Source: Clostridiales bacterium
GTDB taxonomy: Bacteria; Bacillota; Clostridia; Christensenellales; Aristaeellaceae
Direction of reading: 5' to 3'
Assembly (NCBI GenBank): GCA_015056265.1
Contig: SVGR01000013.1
Span: forward strand, 1 to 32,973
DNA length: 32,973 nt
Under the pieces are notes generated by a model, which saw only the letters and a program-made list of their open reading frames with translations, ran no database searches and had not been told where the DNA came from. The position numbers were made by a program, and so were the translations under genes. Below are positions 25,963 to 32,973 of the stretch, one piece after another (position 1 is the stretch's first letter; the number at the start of each line of letters is the position of its first letter).

Positions 25963-27162
25963 ATGCAAAAAGTGATCACCCACCTAAAAACCTATCAGGA
26001 AGCGCCCAATAGCCATCTGGTGGATGTACTGGATGGGTTTAGGGCGCTTTGCGTGTTGCTGGTGGGATGGTTCCATATCTGGCAGCAGGGATGGCTCGCC
26101 CCCTCCTTTACCCTGTTTGGCCAGTATATCAGCCTGGATTTCCTTCTGCGCTCCGGGTATATCTGGGTAGATGGGCTGCTGCTGATTTCCGGTTTCCTTC
26201 TGTATCTGCCCTACACCCTGGGAAAAGACAGCCCTGCCATCTTGCCCTTCTATAAGAAGCGGCTGATCCGCATCCTGCCCTCCTATCTTTTGTGTATCAT
26301 TCCCCTGTTCATCCAAGCCCTGGTAAACGGCGCCTATCCCTCTGCCGGCCATGCCGTCCAGGATCTGCTTTCTCATCTCACCTTCACCCACAATCTTTTC
26401 CCCTACAGCTATCACAATACGCCCCTCAACGGCGCACTGTGGACCTTGGGGGTGGAGATGCAATTCTATCTGATCTTCCCCTTCCTTGCCCGGGCTTTCC
26501 GCAAGCACGGCCTGATCACCTATCTGGCCATGACCGGCGCCGCCTTTGCCTTCCGTGCCTTCTCTGCCGGGCAAGGGGATACCAGCATGTATTTCAATCA
26601 GCTGCCCGCATTCCTGGACGTTTATGCCAACGGCTTCATGGCCGCATCCGTCTTTAGCCTGGTGAAAAAGAAGATGGGCAAGGAAAACTGGGATTGGAGG
26701 GTGAAGGCGTTCTTTACCGCCCTGTTCTTCCTGTGCATCTGTCATCTGGTGTTATTGGCCAAGGAACAGGCGGCGGAAAATGGCTATGAAAGCATCCGCC
26801 GGGGCCAGATGAACCGGCGCTTCGTCCAATCCGCCGTGCTTGCCTGTGCAGTGCTGTGCGCCTGCTTTTCCCTGTCCGGCCTGCGGTTTTTGATGGGCAA
26901 TCCCTTAATGCGCTTCTTCTCCGCCATCTCCTTCCAATTTTATATCTACCATCAGATGCTGGCAGTGAACCTGAAAACCTGGGGCTTCCCGCCCAGCGAT
27001 ATGGCCTCCCCATGGATGGGGGATTACCGCTGGCAGCTGAATTATACCCTGTGCTGTTTCATCGGCGCCATCATCCTGGCCTCCCTGATCACATTCCTGT
27101 TTGAACGCCCCATCGCCCGCCGGCTGCGGCGGAATATCAAAGAGAAAAACAATATACCCTAA
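25963..27162 (+). CDS. Acyltransferase family 3 (OafA/YrhL-like) integral membrane protein
   Basis: LDGFRALCVLLVGWFHIWQQG ... LRSGYIWVDGLLLISGFLLYLPY ... YKKRLIRILPSYLLCIIPLF; polytopic; starts 6 bp after the preceding stop. Confidence 0.88.
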   Translation: MQKVITHLKTYQEAPNSHLVDVLDGFRALCVLLVGWFHIWQQGWLAPSFTLFGQYISLDFLLRSGYIWVDGLLLISGFLLYLPYTLGKDSPAILPFYKKRLIRILPSYLLCIIPLFIQALVNGAYPSAGHAVQDLLSHLTFTHNLFPYSYHNTPLNGALWTLGVEMQFYLIFPFLARAFRKHGLITYLAMTGAAFAFRAFSAGQGDTSMYFNQLPAFLDVYANGFMAASVFSLVKKKMGKENWDWRVKAFFTALFFLCICHLVLLAKEQAAENGYESIRRGQMNRRFVQSAVLACAVLCACFSLSGLRFLMGNPLMRFFSAISFQFYIYHQMLAVNLKTWGFPPSDMASPWMGDYRWQLNYTLCCFIGAIILASLITFLFERPIARRLRRNIKEKNNIP

Positions 27163-27175
27163 GGAGGAAATCCCC

Positions 27176-28291
27176 ATGAAAGATCCCCGTATGCTGAAAT
27201 TGGCCCACAATCTGATCAATTATTCCTGTAAGCTGCAAAAGGGCGAAAAAGTGCTGATCGAAGCCACCGGCATTCCCGAAGAATTTGTCTGCGCCCTGGT
27301 GGAGGAGGCTTATCTTGCCGGCGGTATTCCCCTGGTGCAGATCAATCAACCCAAGGTTCAGCGGGCGCTGCTGCGGGGCTGCTGCGAAGAGCAGCTTTCC
27401 CTCATGGCCAAATATGATTCCCTGCGCATGAAGGATTGCCAGGCCTATATCGGCGTTCGCGGTGGGGACAACGCTTTTGAACAGAGCGACGTCCCCGGTG
27501 AAAAGAAGGTCCTCTACGGCCTTACTTACGGCGAAAAGGTGCATTCCCAGATCCGGGTTCCCCATACCAAGTGGGTGGTGCTGCGCTATCCCCTGCCCGC
27601 CATGGCCCAGCAGGCCAATATGAGCACCGACGCCTTTGAAGATTTCTATTTTGACGTATGCAATATGGATTACGGCAAGATGGATAAGGCCATGGACGCC
27701 CTGGTAAAACGCATGGAAAGCACCGATCAGGTGCATATCCTGGGCGAGGGCACCGATCTTACCTTCTCCATCAAGGGCATGCCCGCCATCAAGTGCGCAG
27801 GCGAACTCAACATCCCCGACGGCGAAGTATTCACCGCCCCCGTGAAGGACAGCGTCAACGGCGTCATCACCTACACCGCTCCCTCCCTTTATCAGGGAAT
27901 CCGTCACGAAAATGTGAAGCTCACCTTCAAGGACGGAAAAATCATTGATCAGACCGGCAGCCATCCCGAAGCGCTCAAAGCCGTTTTCGATACCGATGAA
28001 GGCGCCCGGTATGTGGGCGAATTCGCCATCGGCGTCAATCCTTTCATCAATCATGCCATGCTGGATACCCTCTTTGACGAAAAGATCGCCGGTTCCTTCC
28101 ATTTCACCCCCGGCGCCTGCTATGACGAATGCCCCAACGGCAATAAATCCGCCATCCACTGGGATCTGGTCTGCATCCAGACCGCGGCCTTCGGCGGCGG
28201 CGAAATGTATTTTGACGGCGAACTCATCCGCAAAGACGGCCTGTTCGTGCCCGAAGATCTGCACTGCCTGAACCCTGAAAACCTGAAATAA
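27176..28291 (+). CDS. M29 family aminopeptidase (thermophilic metalloprotease family)
   Basis: KLAHNLINYSCKLQKGEKVLIEATG ... ILGEGTDLTFSIKG ... NIPDGEVFTAPVKDSVNG ... GEFAIGVNPFI: M29 pattern. RBS AAGGAGG. Confidence 0.93.
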   Translation: MKDPRMLKLAHNLINYSCKLQKGEKVLIEATGIPEEFVCALVEEAYLAGGIPLVQINQPKVQRALLRGCCEEQLSLMAKYDSLRMKDCQAYIGVRGGDNAFEQSDVPGEKKVLYGLTYGEKVHSQIRVPHTKWVVLRYPLPAMAQQANMSTDAFEDFYFDVCNMDYGKMDKAMDALVKRMESTDQVHILGEGTDLTFSIKGMPAIKCAGELNIPDGEVFTAPVKDSVNGVITYTAPSLYQGIRHENVKLTFKDGKIIDQTGSHPEALKAVFDTDEGARYVGEFAIGVNPFINHAMLDTLFDEKIAGSFHFTPGACYDECPNGNKSAIHWDLVCIQTAAFGGGEMYFDGELIRKDGLFVPEDLHCLNPENLK

Positions 28292-28300
28292 TCCGTTATG

Positions 28301-28326
28301 CCGCCTGCCCTTCCGCAGGCGGTTTT
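28301..28326 (+). terminator. Terminator downstream of aminopeptidase
   Basis: CCGCCTGC-ccttcc-GCAGGCGG-TTTT. Confidence 0.75.
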
Positions 28327-28355
28327 CCCATTTGGATCCAAAGGAGATCTATAGA

Positions 28356-29681
28356 ATGAAGAAATGGCTGGCATTCCTGCTTGCAATGATGCTTCTTTTT
28401 CCCTCCGCAGCGCTTGCTGAAGAACGCTTTCAAGATCATATTTTGCTTCAGCAAATGGGTCGCAGCTCCTGCCGCACCCTTACGGGCGATATCACGCTGT
28501 ATGTGATATTTGCGGAAACGCCCAATGCGCCCTGGGATCATTCTGCGCAGTCGACTGCGCTGGAAACGCTGGATCAGGCCTGCCTGCTTCTGGAGCAAGC
28601 TGCCGCTGCATACGGCAAGCGCTTGGATCTGGCCTATTCCTGCCATACCGCTCCATCGCTTCCGGAGACAGATGAAGAAAATCTGGGGGTTTGGTTGGAT
28701 CTGGCGCTGAAAAAGGCGGATTTGCCGGCAACCGGGGCTGCCTCCCCTTATGTGCAGCAGCACAGTCCCATTCTTGTGCTTTTCAATAAGGCCGGGCGTA
28801 ATTTTGCCATGGCCAATGGAGAAGATAATTTTTGCGAATTCCTGTTTCTCCATAAGGATTTTGTTGAAAGCAGCGTAATGCATGAGCTGATGCATCTCTA
28901 CGGCGCCAGAGATTTCTATTATCACCAAACCTATCAAGAAGCGGCCGAAAACATTTTCCACGAAAGCATAATGCTTTCCTATAATAACACTACCATCGAT
29001 TCGCTTACCGCCTACTGCATTGGCTGGACCGATTCCCTGGACGATTCCGCCGTACGCTTCCTGGAAAGCACCGCCCATGTGACGGAAGAAGATTTCAATG
29101 CCGCCCTGGAAGAGGCCTCCTTTACCGGCCATGCCACCCAGGAATATACCCAATATACCTATACCGGGGATTGGGTGATGGGCCAATGGCAGGGGGAGGG
29201 CGTGCAGCAATGGCACAGCGGCGCCCGCTATGAAGGGGAATTTGTTCAGGGCAAGCGTCACGGCCAGGGCGTCCTTCGCTTTTCCGATGGTGAAATCTAT
29301 AAAGGGCAATTTGCAGCCAACAATCAGCAGGGCTATGGGGTGATGATCTGGAATGATCTGGGGCTTTATGCCGGCAATTGGGAAACAGGCGAAGCCATCG
29401 GCCCAGGCACCTGCATCACCAGTGACGGTACCATCCTTTCCGGCAGTATGGAAGGATATTCCCTCCAGGGCCAGGGCATTCAAATCTGGCCTGACGGCAG
29501 TGTATACAAAGGTGATTTCGTGGATGGTCAACGCACCGGCAAGGGCGTATTCATCTGGGCCGACGGCAGCATCTACACCGGCGAATTTGTCGATGGCGCC
29601 CTGAACGGCTATGGCGTCTACATCAGTGCTGATGGATACAAAATGGAAGGCCAATGGGTGAATAATGCGCTGCAGCCGTAA
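28356..29681 (+). CDS. Secreted metzincin-like metalloprotease with C-terminal MORN repeats
   Basis: Signal MKKWLAFLLAMMLLFPSAALAE; HELMHLYGARD (HExxHxxGxxD) followed by a SIM Met-turn (HESIMLSY); then ~6-7 MORN units (YEGEFVQGKRHGQGVLRFSDGEIYKGQF...). RBS AAGGAG. Confidence 0.88.
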   Translation: MKKWLAFLLAMMLLFPSAALAEERFQDHILLQQMGRSSCRTLTGDITLYVIFAETPNAPWDHSAQSTALETLDQACLLLEQAAAAYGKRLDLAYSCHTAPSLPETDEENLGVWLDLALKKADLPATGAASPYVQQHSPILVLFNKAGRNFAMANGEDNFCEFLFLHKDFVESSVMHELMHLYGARDFYYHQTYQEAAENIFHESIMLSYNNTTIDSLTAYCIGWTDSLDDSAVRFLESTAHVTEEDFNAALEEASFTGHATQEYTQYTYTGDWVMGQWQGEGVQQWHSGARYEGEFVQGKRHGQGVLRFSDGEIYKGQFAANNQQGYGVMIWNDLGLYAGNWETGEAIGPGTCITSDGTILSGSMEGYSLQGQGIQIWPDGSVYKGDFVDGQRTGKGVFIWADGSIYTGEFVDGALNGYGVYISADGYKMEGQWVNNALQP

Positions 29682-29710
29682 GCAATCGCCCCCTCAAGCA
29701 TATATAAATA

Positions 29711-29740
29711 ACGCCTGCATACAAGCAGGCGTTTTGTTTT
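29711..29740 (+). terminator. Terminator downstream of the metzincin-MORN gene
   Basis: ACGCCTGC-atacaa-GCAGGCGT-TTTGTTTT. Confidence 0.88.
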
Positions 29741-29755
29741 CCCATTTGATGGGCT

Positions 29756-30103
29756 TCACCCCTTCTGTACCCAGGCGTTCCAGGTATCCTCATCGGCGCC
29801 CAGGGTCACCTGTTCACCGTTGCGGACGATGGGCGTGCGCAAAAATTCCGGATGCTCCGCAAGGCATTCCAGCACATACTTTTCATCATCATTATGCGCC
29901 ACGGGATGGGACAGAGCCTTTGGATTCTGCCGATCCACCAGATTCAGCGCCCCCAGCCGCCGGGCAAATAAAGCCAGTTCCCGCTGGCCCAATTTATGCT
30001 TTTTCAGATCCAGCAGTTGATAATTAATTCGCCGTTCCTTAAAAAAACGTTCGGCCTTCTGGGTATCGAAATTCTTTTTCAGGGCATAGATCTGGATATT
30101 CAT
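29756..30103 (-). CDS. ArsC/Spx-family (arsenate reductase-like) protein lacking the usual N-terminal Cys
   Basis: MNIQIYALKKNFDTQKAERFFKERRINYQLLDLKKHKLGQRELALFARRLG ... HPEFLRTPIVRNGEQVTLGADEDTW: ArsC-family thioredoxin-like fold. ATGA overlap with upstream rsfS. Confidence 0.85.
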   Translation of the reverse strand: MNIQIYALKKNFDTQKAERFFKERRINYQLLDLKKHKLGQRELALFARRLGALNLVDRQNPKALSHPVAHNDDEKYVLECLAEHPEFLRTPIVRNGEQVTLGADEDTWNAWVQKG

Positions 30104-30465
30104 GCCTTTTCCTCATCCATGAAGGGCAGCTGCATGCGATTCTGGCCATCCTCCCAGAGCCGTTCCAGATGATAGAACTGGCGATCCTCCGGGTGGAAAA
30201 TGTGTACCAGCACCGTGCCGTAATCCAGAACGATCCACCGTCCCTCCCCCGTGCCTTCCCGGGCGCGGAGAGAAATGCCTTCCATGGCCAGGGCCTCATC
30301 CACATCATCCGCCAGGGCCTTTACCTGCAGGGTGGATCGGCCGGTGGCAATCACCATATAATCGGTGATGACCGTCAGATGGCCCACATGCAGCACAGTG
30401 ATATCCAATGCCTTTTTATTATACAGAATTTGGGCGATTTTTTGCGCCAGGGTCGCGTGATCCAT
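30100..30465 (-). CDS. rsfS: Ribosome silencing factor RsfS
   Basis: AQKIAQILYNKKALDITVLHVGHLTVITDYMVIATGRSTLQVKALADDVDEAL...GRWIVLDYGTVLVHIFHPEDRQFYHLERLW. Met at 30465 with upstream AAAGGAGG. Confidence 0.96.
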   Translation of the reverse strand: MDHATLAQKIAQILYNKKALDITVLHVGHLTVITDYMVIATGRSTLQVKALADDVDEALAMEGISLRAREGTGEGRWIVLDYGTVLVHIFHPEDRQFYHLERLWEDGQNRMQLPFMDEEKA

Positions 30466-30499
30466 CCAATAACCTCCTTTTATAATATATATTATTCTC

Positions 30500-31651
30500 T
30501 CATTGGTCCATATCATTCGTCAGCCGGGCCGATAATTCCTCCGCCGTTCGCTGAGCGGAAGGAAAAAAAGGACGATTGGTTTTTTTCAAAAATTCGTGGG
30601 TCAATTGCAAGGATTTAAGGGCCGCTGCCGCAAGGGATTCATTCGACAGGCGGCGGATTTCCTCCAGCCCGCAATAATCCTCCCGATTTTCCTCGGTGGC
30701 ATCCGCCACAAATATGCACAGTTCCAATTCGCTCATCCCCGGACGGCCGATGGTATGATGGCGGATGGCCTGGAGCACATCCTCATCCCGTACCCCGAAC
30801 CGATGCCGGGCCACATGGGCGCCCACGGGCCCATGCATCATGGCCCCGGAAGAAAGCATCTGCTTATCCTTGATCAGATGATATTGCTCTGCAATCTGGG
30901 CCATCACCGGTACGGGCATGCCTTTGGCGCAATCGTGAAGCAGCCCTGCCAGGGCCGCCTTCTGGACGGGCAGTCCATGGAGCGCCGCCAGCCGCACCGC
31001 TTCCTTGCGCACCCCCAATGTATGCTTAAAACGTCGGGGATTCATCATTCCCTTCAGCTTGGGCAAATGATCAGGCTGGTATAGCCCTCGCTCCGCCATA
31101 TAGCACTGCACCGAAAGGGGCAGCCCCGGTGCATCCTCATACCGGGCAGCAGCGGCACGAATCAATGTGGAGGACCAGGGCGGACATTCCGTCGGCAGCA
31201 TCCGCACACGCCCGCCGGCAGCCTGCACCTTTTCCATGGCCTCCCGGGTGGATACGCCGCTGCGGGGAAAGCATAGGATTTCACACCGGGCAAACAGCTT
31301 GTCCGCATCCCGCCAATAGGGCAGAGAGGGCAATTTATCCGCCCCCAGAATCAGGCTGAAGCAGGCATCCGGAAATTCCTTGGAAAGATACGGAAGGGTA
31401 TCCGCCGTGTAACGAACCGACGGTTGCATCCCCGCTTCGGATAAACTGATCCGCGTTTCTCCTTCCAGGGCCAGCCGGCACATATTCAAACGATCCTCAG
31501 CAGAGGCATCCGTTTCCCGATGGGCAGGACGGGCCATGGGCAAAATCACTGCTTCATCCAACCCGGCCAGCGATAAAGCCTGGCGGACCAGATACAGGTG
31601 TCCCTCATGAATGGGGTCAAATGTGCCCCCCAATACGCCCACTTTCCGCAA
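30500..31651 (-). CDS. nadD: Fused nicotinate-nucleotide adenylyltransferase (NadD) - YqeK HD-domain hydrolase
   Basis: MRKVGVLGGTFDPIHEGHLYLVRQAL ... STLIRAAAARYEDAPGLPLSVQCYMAERGLY (NadD), then PRRFKHTLGVRKEAVRLAALHG...AGLLHDCAKGMP...HGPVGAHVAR (YqeK HD). TTG start at 31651. Confidence 0.93.
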   Translation of the reverse strand: MRKVGVLGGTFDPIHEGHLYLVRQALSLAGLDEAVILPMARPAHRETDASAEDRLNMCRLALEGETRISLSEAGMQPSVRYTADTLPYLSKEFPDACFSLILGADKLPSLPYWRDADKLFARCEILCFPRSGVSTREAMEKVQAAGGRVRMLPTECPPWSSTLIRAAAARYEDAPGLPLSVQCYMAERGLYQPDHLPKLKGMMNPRRFKHTLGVRKEAVRLAALHGLPVQKAALAGLLHDCAKGMPVPVMAQIAEQYHLIKDKQMLSSGAMMHGPVGAHVARHRFGVRDEDVLQAIRHHTIGRPGMSELELCIFVADATEENREDYCGLEEIRRLSNESLAAAALKSLQLTHEFLKKTNRPFFPSAQRTAEELSARLTNDMDQ

Positions 31652-31719
31652 TGTAACTCATCTCCTGATGATAGTATACCGCATTTTGGGCATTCTGAAA
31701 AGAGGGGGAGGGAAGAAGA

Positions 31720-32550
31720 TTGCAGGAATATTTGCATGCAAGCCGTCTGAAAGGACTGGTGGATGGACTGGGGCTGCATTTAATCATCCTGATCGCATCC
31801 ATTCTGTGGTTTATCCTGCTATGGGGGCTGGGGCTGCCCGCCCTTTCGGCCGGCTGTGCGCTGTATGGGCTGATGACCCTGTGCATCCGGCAGATGCGTG
31901 CCCGGCAGCTGAAACGCAGGGAACGGCAGCTGCGCATCCGCATCGGCGGGGAAATGGCACTGGAACGATTGCTCACCGCCCCCCCGGCCCGGGCGCATTT
32001 TGAACTGACGCTGCTGCTTTCCCTGCGTTATCCCATGATGCTGCTGCAATCCGGGGAATCGGGCGTGCTTTGCTCCCGGAAGGGGGAGCGGCTGCTCATC
32101 GCCTTTCAACAATTGCCCGGCAGCAGCCAGGTAACGGCAGAGCATGTGCTTCCCCTGCAAAGGCAGGCAGCCGCCCTGAAGGCGCAAAAAGCGGTGCTTT
32201 GCGCTCCCTGTCCGCTCCATTCTTCCGCCCGGGAGCAGGCGGCATCGCCGCTGCCGGTAACGCTTTTATCACGGGAGCAGTTAATCACCCTGCTGGGGGA
32301 GGCCAATCCAGCCACCGACGATCAATTGGCTGCCCTGGGCCAGCGAAAGCGTGACCGGGCGCCGGCAAGCAAGTGGCTGCGAATTATTCTGGATCCCCAG
32401 CGCGCGCCCCGATGCCTGGCCTATGGGGCATTGCTGCTGGTGATGTATGCGGTCACCGGAATGATGATCTATTTGCCGCCGGGGCTGCTGCTGGTGGGCA
32501 TTGCCGCTGCCGGCCGCATCCGAAAAAAGGAGCGGAAGGAATTGATTTGA
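31720..32550 (+). CDS. Membrane protein with possible degenerate Mrr/NERD-like nuclease-fold soluble domain
   Basis: Two N-terminal TM helices, soluble region GVLCSRKGERLLIAFQQLPGSSQVTAEHVLPLQRQAAALKAQKAVLCAPCPLHSSAREQAA..., C-terminal TM pair. TTG start at 31720 after a purine-rich RBS-like stretch. Confidence 0.6.
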   Translation: MQEYLHASRLKGLVDGLGLHLIILIASILWFILLWGLGLPALSAGCALYGLMTLCIRQMRARQLKRRERQLRIRIGGEMALERLLTAPPARAHFELTLLLSLRYPMMLLQSGESGVLCSRKGERLLIAFQQLPGSSQVTAEHVLPLQRQAAALKAQKAVLCAPCPLHSSAREQAASPLPVTLLSREQLITLLGEANPATDDQLAALGQRKRDRAPASKWLRIILDPQRAPRCLAYGALLLVMYAVTGMMIYLPPGLLLVGIAAAGRIRKKERKELI

Positions 32551-32602
32551 TCAATGTGGATGAGGGAACGATTACGCCGCATTGATAAGCAATAAGGAGT
32601 AT

Positions 32603-32935
32603 TGCGGGGCTCTGCGCCCCGCGCCCCCACCAGGGGCATCGCCCCTGGACCCGACTTCGGACTGGGAGAAACTTGATCGACATACAATTTCCCGATGGGG
32701 CAAAAGGGAAACGCTGCGGAGCTCTGCGCCCCGCGCCCCACCAGGGGCATCGCCCCTGGACCCGACTTCGGACTGGGAGAAACTTGATCGACATACAATT
32801 TCCCGATGGGGCAAAAGGGAAACGCTGCGGGGCTCTGCGCCCCGCACCCCCACCAGGGGCATCGCCCCTGGACCCGTCCTCGGACGGAGAAAACTTAATT
32901 AACTAACAACTTCCCGATGAGGCAAGAAGAACGGA
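32603..32935. repeat. Three tandem copies of a 111-112 bp GC-rich hairpin-containing unit
   Basis: Units begin TGCGGGGCTCTGCGCCCCGC at 32603, 32715 and 32826; each carries CCAGGGGC-atc-GCCCCTGG. Third copy diverges in its 3' half. Confidence 0.93.
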
Positions 32936-32973
32936 AACGACGACCGTTAGCTCCACGGGCAGGGCGGCCTCCT

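Noticed and set aside
24250-25983. 577-aa minus-strand ORF, plus 23179-24129 minus
   Set aside because: Antisense shadows of the TPR-like gene; no start context or domains.
28296-29654. 452-aa minus-strand ORF
   Set aside because: Antisense to the metzincin-MORN gene, which has clear motifs.
32453-32906. Short ORFs with repeated peptides (SLLPHREIVCRSSFSQSEVGSRGDAPGG...)
   Set aside because: Translations of the 111-112 bp non-coding tandem repeat; no RBS.
32603-32935. CRISPR array
   Set aside because: Repeats are contiguous 111-112 bp units with no unique spacers, only three copies, and no cas genes in the window.

Overview
The window looks like a chromosomal segment of a moderately high-GC Firmicute (Clostridia-like). 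This is inferred from gene families, strong Shine-Dalgarno sites and SipW/sortase B/PurR families; no taxonomy search was possible. Conserved housekeeping genes on the minus strand are mfd (cut by the left edge), pth, purR, and nadD-yqeK followed by rsfS. Plus-strand ones are purC, a pyrimidine-nucleoside phosphorylase and an M29 aminopeptidase. Between them is a large set of envelope or secreted proteins: an L,D-transpeptidase, an M14 carboxypeptidase, a SipW-like signal peptidase next to a class B sortase, a roughly 1340-aa SH3-repeat protein, a zinc-finger/TM/TPR-like repeat protein, an acyltransferase-3, and a secreted metzincin-like protease with MORN repeats. Best candidates for follow-up: (1) the signal peptidase with a Q/Y/G-rich prion-like cytoplasmic tail, encoded upstream of a class B sortase; (2) the metzincin-MORN secreted protein; (3) the SH3-repeat giant with an unassigned C-terminal domain; (4) a 174-bp array of six consecutive short-loop hairpins between pth and purR; (5) a PurBox-like pair upstream of purR; (6) a 111-112 bp tandem repeat near the right edge. 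No CRISPR array, rRNA, tRNA, transposase or prophage was seen. A small low-GC DUF5131-type gene island flanked by hairpins may be horizontally acquired.
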